Shown here: positions 7,899 through 17,430 of the stretch, in pieces
Numbering within the stretch: position 1 is the first letter of the stretch
How the letters are laid out: each line of letters starts with the position of its first letter
Assembly (NCBI GenBank): GCA_963795795.1
Contig: CAWCJS010000024.1
Span: 310,001 to 374,000 of the forward strand
From: Palsa-504 sp963795795
Lineage (GTDB): Bacteria > Actinomycetota > Actinomycetes > Streptosporangiales > Streptosporangiaceae
Reading direction: 5' to 3'
DNA: 64,000 nucleotides
The notes under the pieces: generated by a model
Told to the model about the DNA's origin: nothing
Databases searched by the model: none
What the model saw: the letters and a program-made list of their open reading frames with translations, nothing else
Translations under genes and position numbers: made by a program

Positions 7899-8630
7899 CT
7901 AGTCCTGTATCCGCAACCCGGTCGTAACGGTCGGGACGGCGCCGGCTGCGGGCCCTCCCGCGAGGTAGCGCAGCACAGCGAGCACCCGGCGGTGGCCCAC
8001 GTCGCCCGGGTACAGCCCGAGCTTGGCGAAGATCGAGTTGATGTGCTTGCTCACCGCGCTCTCGGTGATGACCAGGGTCGCGCCGATCTCGGCGTTGGAG
8101 CGGCCCTCGGCCATCAGCGCCAGCACGTCGCGTTCCCGCTGGGTCAGGTCGTCCAGCGGGTCGCCGCCCCGGCGGACCAGCAGCTGCGCCACTACCTCCG
8201 GGTCCAGCGCGGTGCCGCCGGCGGCCACCCGGCGCAGCGCGTCCAGGAACTCGGTCACGTCGGCCACCCGGTCCTTGAGCAGGTAGCCGACGCCGCGCGT
8301 GTTGGCCGACAGCAGCTCGGCCGCGTACCGCTCCTCCACGTACTGCGACAGCACCAGGATCGCGATGTCCGGCCACCGGCCGCGGATGACCAGCGCGGCC
8401 CGGATGCCCTCGTCGGTGTGGGTCGGCGGCATCCGGACGTCGGCGATCACCACGCCGGGCCGTTCCCGCTCCACCGCGGCCAGCAGCCCATCGGCGTCGG
8501 CCGCGGTGGCCGCGACCTCGAACCCGGCGCTGTCCAGCAGCTTGGTCAGGCCGGCCAGCAGCAGCACCGAGTCCTCGGCGATCACCACCCGGGGACGGCC
8601 CGGCCGGGCCGTCCCCGCATCTCCTGTCAC
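7899..8630 (-). CDS. NarL/FixJ-family response regulator
   Basis: 243-residue two-component regulator. The receiver domain has acidic residues in VVIAEDSVLLLAGL, phospho-acceptor Asp64 in VIADVRMPP and the conserved Lys in YLLKDRV. The C-terminal LuxR-type HTH is DLTQRERDVLALMAEGRSNA followed by ITESAVSKHINSIFAKLGL. It lies just downstream of the ABC permease and ATPase genes in the same direction. The histidine kinase is divergent at 11854, so the three units probably form one sensory/export module of the type that responds to cell-envelope or antibiotic stress. That function is inferred from gene order only. Confidence 0.92.
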   Translation of the reverse strand: MTGDAGTARPGRPRVVIAEDSVLLLAGLTKLLDSAGFEVAATAADADGLLAAVERERPGVVIADVRMPPTHTDEGIRAALVIRGRWPDIAILVLSQYVEERYAAELLSANTRGVGYLLKDRVADVTEFLDALRRVAAGGTALDPEVVAQLLVRRGGDPLDDLTQRERDVLALMAEGRSNAEIGATLVITESAVSKHINSIFAKLGLYPGDVGHRRVLAVLRYLAGGPAAGAVPTVTTGLRIQD

Positions 8631-8649
8631 AGCCCCACGCTAGGACACG

Positions 8650-10993
8650 TCACTCGGTGCGTAGCGCGACCGCCGGGCGGGCCCGGGCCGCCCAGCTGGC
8701 CGGGGCCAGCGCCCCGGCCACCGCGATGGCCAGCGCGGCCAGCGAGAGCAGCGCGAGCCGGGCCGGCGGGAACACCTGGGTGATGTCGGCCGGGATCCCG
8801 GTGTGCGCGGTCGCGGCCATGGCGTGCACGGTGGCCGTGGTCAGCGCCACCGCGGCCGGGGCCGCGATCGCCGCGGCCAGCACCGCGGGACCGACGATCC
8901 AGCACATCACCATGGTCAGCAGCTGGCCCGGCCGCATCCCGAGCGCCTTGAAGATGCCCAGGTCGTGCACCCGGTCCCGGGTGGTCATCAGCACCGTGTT
9001 GAGCACGCCCAGCCCGGCCGCGACCGCGACCATCAGGGCCAGCAGGCCCACCAGGCCGATGGCGACCGTGTAGAACTTGCCGCCGTCCTGCTGGGTGGTG
9101 GCTCCCCACGGGCTGCTTCGGCCCAGGGCGGTGTTCACCGCCTGGACGTACCCGCCGGAGTCGGTGCCCGGCCGCAGCCCCACGTCCCACTGCAGCACGT
9201 TCGCGGGCGTGGCCAGGCCGGGCAGCGTCTGCGTGCTGCCGTACACCGCGGGGTTGCTGCTGGGGTGGAACACCTCCCCGGCAATGCGCACCGTGACCTG
9301 AGCGGTGCCGGTGTCGATGGTGGTGGTGTCGCCGACGGCCAGGCCGCTGGCGTTCAGGAACGCGGTATTGACGTCCACTTGACCCGGCGCGTCGTACCAG
9401 TGCCCGGCGATGACGCCGTACCCGATCCAGCCCGAGTCGCCGCCGAACGCCCACGCGCTGACGTCCCCGGCCACGCCGGGCACCTTGACCCGGTTCTCGT
9501 ACACCTCGGTCTGGTGCGCCGTGCCCGGCTGGGCGCGCAGCGCGGCGGTCACCGCGCGCGTCCTGCGCCGCGGTCGGCAGCTGGTTCGGGCCGCCGGCCG
9601 GGCCCGTCTGCTGGATCTTCACCGGGACCGTGGCGGACAGGGTCTGGATGGCGGCCGCGCGGCCCAGCGCGGCGCTCAGCCCGAACGCGAAGATCACCGC
9701 GGTGGCCCCGAACGCGATCGCGGCCAGGCTCACCAGGGTGCGCGCGGGCCGGGCGAACGGCGCGGCCAGGCCCATGCCGACCGGCCGCGGCAGGCGCAGC
9801 CGGGCGGCGAGCCGGTACGCGGCGTATCCGCGGCCCGCGTTCGGGGCCCGGCCGGCCGCGATGGCCTGGGTGGCCGACAGCAGCCCGGCGCGCAGCGCGG
9901 GCCCGAGCGCGGCCAGCCCGGTCAGCGCCAGCATCCCGGCCGGCGCGAGGACCGACGCCCACCACGGCACCTGCTGGCTGCCCACGCCGTAGGCGTCGGC
10001 CGACTGGTGCAGCACCGGGACGGCCAGCAGGTTGCCCGCCACCACGCCGAGCACGCACCCGGCCAGGGCCGGCACGCCGACCCGGCTCAGGTACGCCACC
10101 ACGACCTGCGCCGGGGTCAGGCCGATGCTCTTCAGCACGCCGATCCGGTAGTAGCCGGCGGCGACCGCGCCGCTGACCACGTTGGCCACGATGAGCACCG
10201 CCATGACCAGGCCGATCAGCGCGAACGCGACCACGAACGGCTCCATGATCGCGCCGTTGCCGGTGTTCTGGCTCTCCGCGGCGAGCCAGGAGCCGGCCCC
10301 GGTCACCGTGCCCGGCGGGAGTGCCCCGGTGACTTCCGCCAGGTCGGCGCGGACCTGGGCCTCGGTGCCCGCGCTGGCGAACCGGTACAGCAGCTGCGCG
10401 CCCGGCGCGGCGCCGGGCGGCTGCAGGGCGGCGACCTCGGCCGGGGCGACCCAGCCGTCGGCGGTGTTGGTGATCGAGTTGGCGAAGCCGACCACGGTCA
10501 GCGTGACGGCGTGCGGCAATCCGGTGACGGTGATCGTGTTGCCGACCTGCGGGCCGCCGCCGCCGGCGGTGGCGTTCAGCACGACCTGGCCCGGCCCGGT
10601 CACCCAGTGCCCGGCGGTTAGCACCGCGTCGTCCACCGGGCCGCCCGGCGAGGCCCGTCCGACCAGGATGAGCTGCCCGAAGGCCTGGCCGCTCCACTGC
10701 GTCGGGACCGTCGCCTCGGCGAACGGCCCGGCCATAGCCGTGACGCCGCGCAGGGAACGGGTGCTGGCCAGCTGCGACGGGTCGGCGCGCGCCGGGTTCA
10801 CGGTGACGGTCAGGTGCGCACCGTTCTGGGCGGCGAAGGCGTGCTGGAACGGCGCGTCGCTGGCCGCCAGCAGGGCCAGGCCGAGCGTGGCCGAGGCCGT
10901 GGACACCAGCAGCACCATGCCCAGCACGATCGCCTGCACCTTGTGCCGCAGCATCCCTCCGGTGGCGGTCCTGACCGCCCCCAGCCAGTTCAC
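8650..10993 (-). CDS. FtsX-like ABC transporter permease (frameshifted)
   Basis: About 780-residue MacB/FtsX-type permease. The N-terminal half runs from MNWLGAVRTATGGMLRHKVQ through a TM segment, a large extracytoplasmic domain and a TM cluster (YYRIGVLKSIGLTPAQVVVAY is the FtsX signature). Near 9550-9570 the frame shifts by one base after QLPTAAQDAR. The second half follows in the new frame: a second extracellular domain and a second FtsX block (VHDLGIFKALGMRPGQLLTM), ending ARPAVALRTE at 8650. The two FtsX repeats are the expected architecture, so the whole is one gene with an indel. The start overlaps the ATPase stop by four bases. Confidence 0.88.
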
Positions 10994-11695
10994 CGGTGCA
11001 CCCCGGCGGCAGCGCCCGCCAGCCGTCCGTCCACGATCCGCACCGTGCGGGCCGCGTACCGCTCGGCCAGCTCCGCGTCGTGGGTCACCAAAACCAGCGT
11101 CTGCCCGCCCGCGTTGAGCTGGCGCAGCAGCCGGCTGATCTCCTGCCCGGTGGCGGTGTCCAGCGCCCCGGTCGGCTCATCGGCCAGCAGTACCTCGGGG
11201 GAGTTGACCAGCGCCCGGGCGATGGCCACCCGCTGCCGCTGGCCGCCGGACATCCGGGCCGGGTAGGCGTTGCGGAACTCCTCGATTCCCATCCGGGCCA
11301 GCAGCTCGTCGGCCCGGGCCCGGGCCTGCCGCCGGGACGCCCCGGCCAGCTGGGCGGGCAGCAGCACGTTGTCTTCCACGGTGAGGTCGTCAAGCAGGTT
11401 GAAGAACTGGAAGATGATCCCGATGTGGCGGGCGCGGAACCGGGCCAGCGCGCTCTCCCCCAGGGTGTCGATCCGCCGTCCCGCCACGGTGACGGTGCCG
11501 GAGGTGGGCCGGTCCAGCCCGGCAATGAGGTTGAGCAACGTTGACTTGCCGCTGCCTGACGGGCCCATGACCGCCACCACCTCGCCGGCCGCCACGTCCA
11601 TGCTGACGTCCGCCAGCGCGGGCAGGCCGTCCCTGGTAGCTCTTGGTCACGCCGTCCAGCCGGATCACGTCGCCGGGCGCACTGGGGTCAAGCAT
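10990..11695 (-). CDS. ABC transporter ATP-binding protein, MacB/LolD type (frameshifted near its 5' end)
   Basis: ATPase partner of the FtsX-like permease. The first 27 residues (MLDPSAPGDVIRLDGVTKSY plus QGR) are in one frame. A one-base indel near 11622-11632 moves to the frame carrying PALADVSMDVAAGEVVAVMG, Walker A GPSGSGKST, Q-loop IIFQFFNLLDDL, signature MSGGQRQRVAIARAL, Walker B VLLADEPTGALD and the H-loop VTHDAELAER. Length after repair is about 235 residues, normal for the LolD/MacB class. A start inside the gene (11601) would remove the first strands, so the frameshift reading is preferred. Confidence 0.9.
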
Positions 11696-11853
11696 CAGGT
11701 CCTCCTGGGTCTGGAAACTGACGCCACGGTGTCACGCGCCGGTAGCCGGGCACACTGGCCCAGCCTTCCGAATCGGGGGTGTAGCCAGCACCACCCCCGA
11801 TGGTGAACCGGGCTAGCTGGGCAGGCCTGGCCCGGTCACCTACCGTGGGAGGC

Positions 11854-13179
11854 ATGGCCACCCTAGCCCGGCGACACGACACCGCCACCCGCCCCGTCCC
11901 GTGGTCGCCGGCGGCCTGGCGCCAGGCCCTCTACCTGGCCGGAAGCATCCCCGCGCAGCTCATCGCACTGGCGGCCGTGCTGGTCCCGTGGTGGTCCGTG
12001 ACCGAGCCATCCTGGGGCAACCTGCTAGGGGTCCGGAACTGGGGCAAGCTCTCACCGGTGGCCCTGCCCTTCCTGGTGATCGTGTTCCTCGCGGTGCCCG
12101 CGTTCACCGCGATGCACCGGCACCGGCTACGCACCACGGCTGGGGTGGAGATACCACCCCAGCCGTACGTCGCGCATCGGTGGACCAAAGCGAGTCTGGT
12201 CAGCTACGCCCGCTCGCCGGCCACCTGGCGCCAGCTCGGCTACCACCTGCTGGCCGCGCCGCTGCTGGCCGCGGCCGCGATCGCCGCCTGCGCGATGTGG
12301 CTGGCGGGCCTGCTGTCAACCCTGGTGTACACCTACGCGTGGACGCGGCCGGGCAGCCTGCTGGCCCGCGGCCAGTCGTCCCCCCTGGACCACCTCCACC
12401 GGACGCTGCCCCTCCCGGGGGACCTCTTGCTGACCCTAGGCGGGCTCGTGTTGCTGGCCGCCGCGCCGCGGCTCACCGCCGCCGTGGCCGCACTCGACGC
12501 CCAGACCGCCCGGGCGCTGCTGGGCCCCAGCCGCGCGCAGGAACTGGAACACCGGGTGGAGCAGCTGGCCCAGACCCGGACCGGTGCCGTCGACGCGGCC
12601 GACGCCGAGCGGCGCCGCCTGGAGCGGGATTTGCACGACGGCACCCAGCAGCGGCTGGTCTCGCTGGCCATGAACCTGGGCCTGGCCCGGGTACAGGCCC
12701 ACACCGCCGACCAGGCGCACCAGGCCCTAGCCGAGGCGCACGAGGAGGCCAAGGCGGCGCTCGCCGAGCTCCGCAACCTGATCCGCGGCCTGCACCCGGC
12801 CGTCCTGGAGGACCGCGGCCTGGACGCGGCCCTATCCGGCGTGGCGGCGCGGATGCCGATCCCGGTCCGGCTGACCGTGGACCTGCCTCAGCGCCCGGCC
12901 GCCACGATCGAGGCGGTCGCCTACTTCGTGGTCTCCGAGAGCCTGACCAACATCACCAAGCACGCCCAGGCCAGCCAGGCCGAGGTGGTCGTGCAGCGGG
13001 CCGGCGACCGGCTGCACATCATCGTCAGCGACGACGGCGTGGGCGGCGCCGACCCCGCCCGCGGTACCGGCCTGGCCGGGCTCGCCAGGCGCGCCGCATC
13101 GGTCGACGGCACGTTCGAGATCGCCAGCCCACCGGGCGGGCCAACACTGATTACCGTAGACCTGCCCTGCATACGGTAG
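11854..13179 (+). CDS. sensor histidine kinase, NarL type
   Basis: 441-residue membrane kinase divergent from the ABC transporter. ATG 11854 follows GGAGG. Hydrophobic pairs at about 25-50 and 68-86, and again at 132-162 and 188-205, give four TM segments without a large extracellular loop. That is an intramembrane-type sensor, typical of kinases controlling export pumps. The HisKA_3 box is ERRRLERDLHDGTQQRLVSL with His261. The HATPase_c domain has SESLTNITKHAQAS (N-box) and VSDDGVGGADPARGTGLAGL (G-boxes). The probable partner is the response regulator at 7899-8630. Confidence 0.92.
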   Translation: MATLARRHDTATRPVPWSPAAWRQALYLAGSIPAQLIALAAVLVPWWSVTEPSWGNLLGVRNWGKLSPVALPFLVIVFLAVPAFTAMHRHRLRTTAGVEIPPQPYVAHRWTKASLVSYARSPATWRQLGYHLLAAPLLAAAAIAACAMWLAGLLSTLVYTYAWTRPGSLLARGQSSPLDHLHRTLPLPGDLLLTLGGLVLLAAAPRLTAAVAALDAQTARALLGPSRAQELEHRVEQLAQTRTGAVDAADAERRRLERDLHDGTQQRLVSLAMNLGLARVQAHTADQAHQALAEAHEEAKAALAELRNLIRGLHPAVLEDRGLDAALSGVAARMPIPVRLTVDLPQRPAATIEAVAYFVVSESLTNITKHAQASQAEVVVQRAGDRLHIIVSDDGVGGADPARGTGLAGLARRAASVDGTFEIASPPGGPTLITVDLPCIR

Positions 13180-13414
13180 CCGGGCCGGTCCCCGACCATC
13201 CCGGATTCGTTCACTGCTGTCCTTCCCTCGGGTTCCTGATCACGCCGGGACTGCCCTCCTCTGGCCACGCTGCCCAGATCTCGCCGTCGGGATGCACGAT
13301 GACGGTTATTGCCACGCCGTCACGTTCGCCCCAGACTCGCCACCTGTGGTTAGCCGGGCTCGGCCCGATGTCGGGACTGGATGAGCTGGGTGCCGGTTTC
13401 CGGGGGTGCTTGCT

Positions 13415-14680
13415 TTAGGGCCCGGGCGATGCGCTGGGGACCGGGAGGGGCGGCTCGGCGTAGGCCGCCGCGATGGTGGCCCGGTTGAAGACGCGCCAGG
13501 TGGTGGCCGACACGAGCGCGGCAGCGGCGAATCCGGCCCAGTAGGGCGCCGTGATCCCGAACTTCGCCGCGATGACGCCCCCGAGCACGGCGCCGACGCA
13601 GTTGCCCCCGGCCGCGATGAACAGGCTCGTGCTCGCGACCCGGCCGCGCATCTCCGGCGGCGTGAGCCGCTGGCGCAGCGAACTTCCCACGATCGTCCAC
13701 AGCGCGGCGTGCACGCCGAACGCGAAATACATGGCCCCGACGACGTACGCGCTGCGCGAGGTGGCCAGGGTCAGGTGCAGCCCGGCCTCGATGAGCAGGC
13801 CGACCCGGATGGTCCAGGTCGCGGTGATCCGCCTGATCAGCCAGTCGCCGCACACGGACCCGAGGACGGCGCCGACCGCCTCGCACGTGAACAGCGCCCC
13901 GTAGCCGACGGAGCCGAGGCCGAGCCGCTCCTTGGCCAGCAGGACCAGGACCGCGGTAGCCGCGGTGAGCGTGACGTTGAGCAGGCCGATCAGGACCGTC
14001 ATCGTGCGCAGCACCCGCTGGCGGGCTAGCCAGCGGAAACCCTCGGCCAGCTCGCCCCGGGTCCGGCGCCACTGCCCCTGACCGGTGACCGCCGGCCCGC
14101 GCGACGCGCGGTAGGTTCCCGCTACCAGGCCGATGAGGACCGCGCTGACCGCGTACGTCCCCGCATTGACCAGGAACGGGACCGCGACGGCCACCGCGAA
14201 GAGGAATCCGGCGACCGGCCCGGCGATCATCTGCTGCATCACCGTGGTCCCGCCGACCAGCCAGCCGTTCGCGCGCTCCAGGCGCGCCAGCGGGACGACC
14301 GAGGGGATCATGGCCTGGCTGGCCGAGCGGAAGATGACCTCGCCGGTGTTGATGACGAACAGCACGCCGTCCAGCAGGGCGATGCTGGAGAAGCCGCCCA
14401 GGAGCGCGGCGGCCAGGACGCCCATCGCGGCGACCCGGGCCCAGTCGATCGTGACCATCAGCCGGCGCCGGTCGACCCGGTCCACCAGGACGCCGCCGGG
14501 CAGGGCGAACAGCAGCCAGGGCAGCCACGACACGCCCGCCGTCGCGGACACGATCAGCGGGCTCCTGGTGTGCGCCGCCACGAAGAGGGGGGCCGCGATG
14601 GTGGCCAGGCCGCTGCCCAGGGCCGACGCCGTACTCGCCGTCCACAGTTTCGCGAACCGCGAGCCGAGTCCTTCCCCCAC
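13415..14680 (-). CDS. MFS transporter, EntS-like exporter
   Basis: 421-residue major facilitator with about 12 hydrophobic segments. The loop 2-3 signature is LPGGVLVDRVDRRRLMV and the equivalent second-half motif is LRQRLTPPEMRGRVASTSLF, both typical of the MFS_3/EntS-type drug and siderophore exporters. GEVIFRSASQAMIPSVVP is another subfamily hallmark. It is a single gene without an adjacent biosynthetic cluster, so the substrate is unknown. A start at GTG or ATG 14680 gives MGEGLGSRFAKLW, the usual short cytoplasmic N-terminus. Confidence 0.88.
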   Translation of the reverse strand: MGEGLGSRFAKLWTASTASALGSGLATIAAPLFVAAHTRSPLIVSATAGVSWLPWLLFALPGGVLVDRVDRRRLMVTIDWARVAAMGVLAAALLGGFSSIALLDGVLFVINTGEVIFRSASQAMIPSVVPLARLERANGWLVGGTTVMQQMIAGPVAGFLFAVAVAVPFLVNAGTYAVSAVLIGLVAGTYRASRGPAVTGQGQWRRTRGELAEGFRWLARQRVLRTMTVLIGLLNVTLTAATAVLVLLAKERLGLGSVGYGALFTCEAVGAVLGSVCGDWLIRRITATWTIRVGLLIEAGLHLTLATSRSAYVVGAMYFAFGVHAALWTIVGSSLRQRLTPPEMRGRVASTSLFIAAGGNCVGAVLGGVIAAKFGITAPYWAGFAAAALVSATTWRVFNRATIAAAYAEPPLPVPSASPGP

Positions 14681-14721
14681 ACGGCGACGCTACCTGAGCC
14701 GGGCCGCTGGCCGGCTAGGCG

Positions 14722-15597
14722 TCAGACCAGGGCGGCCTCGTCGTAGCCGACCGCGGACCCCGGCACCTGCGGGAAGATCTCGTGAGCCTGCGTCCACTGC
14801 TGGGTGGCGTCGAAGACCTCCCGCGGGTAGGGGAGGAAGACGATGCGCTCGCCCATCCCGAAGGCACGCACGTCGACCTGGTCCCGGTACTTCTCCGGCA
14901 CGGCCCGCAGGTGGTAGTGCCGGTACCGCTCGAGGTGGAGGTCGAGTTCCATCTGAGCCCGGCGCAGGGCGGCCAGGTACTTCTCGACGTCGGACTTGCT
15001 GACGCCGAACCCGGTGGCCAGGAACCCGATCATGAACGTGGTGTCCAGGACCTTCCGGAACCCGAAGGCCTCGGCGATGTAGAGCGGGACGCCCCACGTG
15101 GTCGCGGCCTGGACCTGCCGGTCCAGCAGCGCGTCGAGGCGCTCGTTGGGCGCGCCCTGGAAGGTGAGCTTCACCTCGTCTGAGGGCAGGACCGCCTCGA
15201 GGGCCTGCACGGTCGCGAAGTGGCTGCCCGAGTGGTAGCCGACGCCGATCGGCACCCCGGCCAGGTCCTCGGGGCGGCGGATCGGTGATTCTGGCGGCAC
15301 GACGATGGCGCACGGGGTCACGCAGTACGCCGTGGTGATGAGCTGCCCGGCCCGCTCGCTCGCGGCGGCGCTCACGGCCCAATGGCAGGCGCAGCTCACG
15401 TCGGCGCCGTCGCGGCCCGCGCCGAACGTCTCGAAGGCGCCGCTCTTGATCTCCCCCGCGTCGTCTCGCCGCGGCGCGTGCACGCCGTAGTCCCCGGTGA
15501 CCACGAAGGTGTATTCCAGCCCCTCCGCCGCGAAGTACCCCTGCTCTTCCGCGACCCACTCCTGGAGCCGGCCGTGGGGCATGATCTTGAGGGCCAT
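14722..15597 (-). CDS. NMT1/THI5-like periplasmic-binding-fold protein without signal peptide
   Basis: 291-residue protein of the SsuA/NMT1/THI5 fold. It starts at ATG 15597, five bases after GGGAGG, as MALKIMPHGRLQEWVAEEQG. There is no signal peptide or lipobox, and no ABC permease or ATPase nearby, so a classical uptake role is doubtful. Visible features are YFAAEGLEYTFV (family strand), a CACH motif at residues 69-72, RRPEDLAGVPIGVGYHSGSH, the hinge TTWGVPLYIAEAFGF and a C-terminal helix-rich region. It is divergent from the HD-domain gene with 90 bases between starts, suggesting joint regulation. Function is unknown; a cytosolic enzyme or ligand sensor is possible. Confidence 0.65.
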   Translation of the reverse strand: MALKIMPHGRLQEWVAEEQGYFAAEGLEYTFVVTGDYGVHAPRRDDAGEIKSGAFETFGAGRDGADVSCACHWAVSAAASERAGQLITTAYCVTPCAIVVPPESPIRRPEDLAGVPIGVGYHSGSHFATVQALEAVLPSDEVKLTFQGAPNERLDALLDRQVQAATTWGVPLYIAEAFGFRKVLDTTFMIGFLATGFGVSKSDVEKYLAALRRAQMELDLHLERYRHYHLRAVPEKYRDQVDVRAFGMGERIVFLPYPREVFDATQQWTQAHEIFPQVPGSAVGYDEAALV

Positions 15598-15687
15598 GAG
15601 GGCCTCCCCTCTTCCGCCGTCACGGTAGCTTCGAGCCCGGTCGTATCGCAAGATCGAAAGGACAGCAGAAGGAAAGGACGCGATCGC

Positions 15688-16515
15688 ATGTCCGAGGCCA
15701 TCACGACCCAGCCACCGTCTCACCGGGTGCTCCCCCACGAACTGCCGGCGTCCCTGCGGGACGCGGGCCTGACGAACTGGATCCGCGAACCGCTGGACGA
15801 CGCGGTCGACCGCCGGCGCCGGATCATCATGCCCCCGGCCGCGGCCGCCATGGGCACGCCGGCGAGCGCTTACCAGGGCGCGCTGCTGGCCGAGGCGCGG
15901 CACCCCGACACGCTGTTCATGATGGGCGACAATCCCGCGCTGCCCACCATGCCCGAGCGTCCCGCGCTTAAGGACTTCTTCCTGCTGCGCTTCAGCCCCA
16001 TCGCCAGGACCCACCTGCTGCAAAGCGCCAGGGTGGCGAGGGAGAACGGTCTCGACGAGAAGGTGATCATGGCGTGCCTGGTACACGACATCGCCATCGC
16101 GGGGCTGCTGTCGGCCAACCACGGCTACTGGGGCGCGCAGATGCTCGGCCCGTACGTCGACGAGGAGGTCGCCTGGGCCATCGAGAAGCATGAGGCCCTG
16201 CGCTACTTCCCCGACGAGTCGGTGGGCTACACCTACCCCGAGGCCTACATCGATTACTTCGGCCCCGAGTACGCCCCGCCCGAGTACCTCCGCCGCGAGC
16301 ACGAGGCGGCGCGCCGGCATCGCTGGTACATGACGTCGCGCCTGATCACCATGAACGACATCTATTCGTTCGACCCGAACGTCGTCGTGAACTTCGACGA
16401 GTTCGAGGACGTGGTCGGCCGGAACTTCCGGCAGCCGAGCGAGGGGCTCGGCTTCGACGGTTCCCCGGTCGCGCACATGTGGCGGACGATGATCTGGCCG
16501 AACAACTTCCTATGA
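15688..16515 (+). CDS. HD-domain protein, possible PhnZ/MIOX-like diiron oxygenase
   Basis: 275-residue protein, ATG 15688 preceded by AAGGAAAGG. Candidate metal ligands are His109 (ARTHLLQSA), His133-Asp134 (ACLVHDIAIAG), His145 (NHGYWGAQ), His168 (IEKHEAL) and Asp224 (TMNDIYS). The intervals of 24, 1, 11, 23 and 56 residues resemble the H-HD-H-H-D array of mixed-valence diiron oxygenases such as PhnZ and myo-inositol oxygenase, as I remember them. An ordinary HD phosphohydrolase is the alternative. It is divergent from the THI5/NMT1-like gene, hinting at a shared small-molecule pathway. The oxygenase assignment is inference. Confidence 0.6.
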   Translation: MSEAITTQPPSHRVLPHELPASLRDAGLTNWIREPLDDAVDRRRRIIMPPAAAAMGTPASAYQGALLAEARHPDTLFMMGDNPALPTMPERPALKDFFLLRFSPIARTHLLQSARVARENGLDEKVIMACLVHDIAIAGLLSANHGYWGAQMLGPYVDEEVAWAIEKHEALRYFPDESVGYTYPEAYIDYFGPEYAPPEYLRREHEAARRHRWYMTSRLITMNDIYSFDPNVVVNFDEFEDVVGRNFRQPSEGLGFDGSPVAHMWRTMIWPNNFL

Positions 16516-16611
16516 CGCCGGCCGGGCTTACAGCCGGGAGGTGAGCTCGGCCACGATCTCGGCAGCGGGCTGGACCCCTGACCGCGGGCGTGGGGCGGCG
16601 TCGCGCCGTCG

Positions 16612-17007
16612 TCACGGCTGAGTTACCCCGGCGCTGATCTGGGTGGCCTGGGACCAGACCACTTGCCAGCGGCCATCCCGCAGCCGGTAGCAATCCGTGT
16701 GCCAGACCGTGAAGCCGGGCCCGTCGTCGAAGCTGATGCGGGCCTGGTAACGCAGGACGGCGACCGGGGCGTCGCCCAGGACCGCGATGTCGGTGATCGG
16801 CTCGAACACGCGATACGGCAGCCGGCCCGACCTGACGTCACCGAGGTAATCGTCCTTACTCAGCGCCGCACCGCTCGGGGTAATCAGCTGGTACTCGTCC
16901 GCGTGCAGCGGGGCGGCCGTGTCCGTGTCCCCCGCGGCCAAGGCCCGCAGCCGCCGACGCTCTAGGTCAGGCAGGAGCGTGGCCGCCGAACCTAGCTGAT
17001 CCGCCAC
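16612..17007 (-). CDS. SnoaL/DUF4440-type NTF2-like protein
   Basis: 131-residue cone-fold protein: ERRRLRALAAGDTDTAAPLH (helix typical of DUF4440), then HADEYQLITPSG, and the C-terminal strands RYQARISFDDGPGFTVWHTD and WQVVWSQATQI. Such proteins are polyketide-cyclase-like or ketosteroid-isomerase-like, but many have no known activity. Nothing around it indicates a substrate. Length is normal for the family. The start at 17007 gives MADQLGSAATLLPDLE. Confidence 0.75.
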   Translation of the reverse strand: MADQLGSAATLLPDLERRRLRALAAGDTDTAAPLHADEYQLITPSGAALSKDDYLGDVRSGRLPYRVFEPITDIAVLGDAPVAVLRYQARISFDDGPGFTVWHTDCYRLRDGRWQVVWSQATQISAGVTQP

Positions 17008-17020
17008 CCGGCCAGGATAC

Positions 17021-17248
17021 TCACTTCGTACACGGCGTAGCGGGCGAGTAGGTCGTGGTCACCCCATTAATGGTGATCGTGTCGGAGGTGTAGGTCGTCC
17101 CGTTACCCGATGCGGACGAGCACGCGAATATCCATACGTGCGTATGCGCCGACGCGGGAGCCGCGGTAAAGACGGCCGGGGCCAACGCTAGGCCACCGAC
17201 CACTACGGCAGAACCGGCCAGCGCAGTTACCCGAGATCGAACGCTCAT
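17021..17248 (-). CDS. small secreted protein with two cysteines
   Basis: 75-residue precursor. ATG 17248 follows GGGGAGG, which settles the start over an upstream one at 17329. The signal peptide is MSVRSRVTALAGSAVVVGGL plus ALAPAVFTAAPASA, with AxA cleavage before HTHVWIFAC. The mature part is about 40 residues, Thr/Ser/Tyr-rich (NGTTYTSDTITINGVTTTY), with one Cys near each end (IFACSS and ATPCTK) that could form a single disulfide. No family recognised. The local DNA is less GC-rich than average. Secretion is predicted from sequence; function is unknown. Confidence 0.65.
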   Translation of the reverse strand: MSVRSRVTALAGSAVVVGGLALAPAVFTAAPASAHTHVWIFACSSASGNGTTYTSDTITINGVTTTYSPATPCTK

Positions 17249-17430
17249 GAAACCCTCCCCTTTTCCAGGGCGTGCGGCACATTCGCCGAAATTGACGCAC
17301 GCTCCCCCGTTTCGCCCGATGCCTTTCATGTAAACAATTGGCCCGGGATTTTGTCAATGGGCCGGGTAACGGAAAAGCACTGCTTAATTGTGGCGATAAG
17401 GGGTGTTGAGGATTATTCGCAGCCCTCGGG

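Noticed and set aside
12000..13000. Sensor domain large enough for an extracellular ligand in the histidine kinase
   Set aside because: The hydrophobic segments are separated by short loops only, so no extracellular domain can be claimed.
15382..15687. Upstream extension of the HD-domain gene
   Set aside because: It overlaps the divergent THI5-like gene; the ATG at 15688 has a good ribosome site and starts the conserved region.
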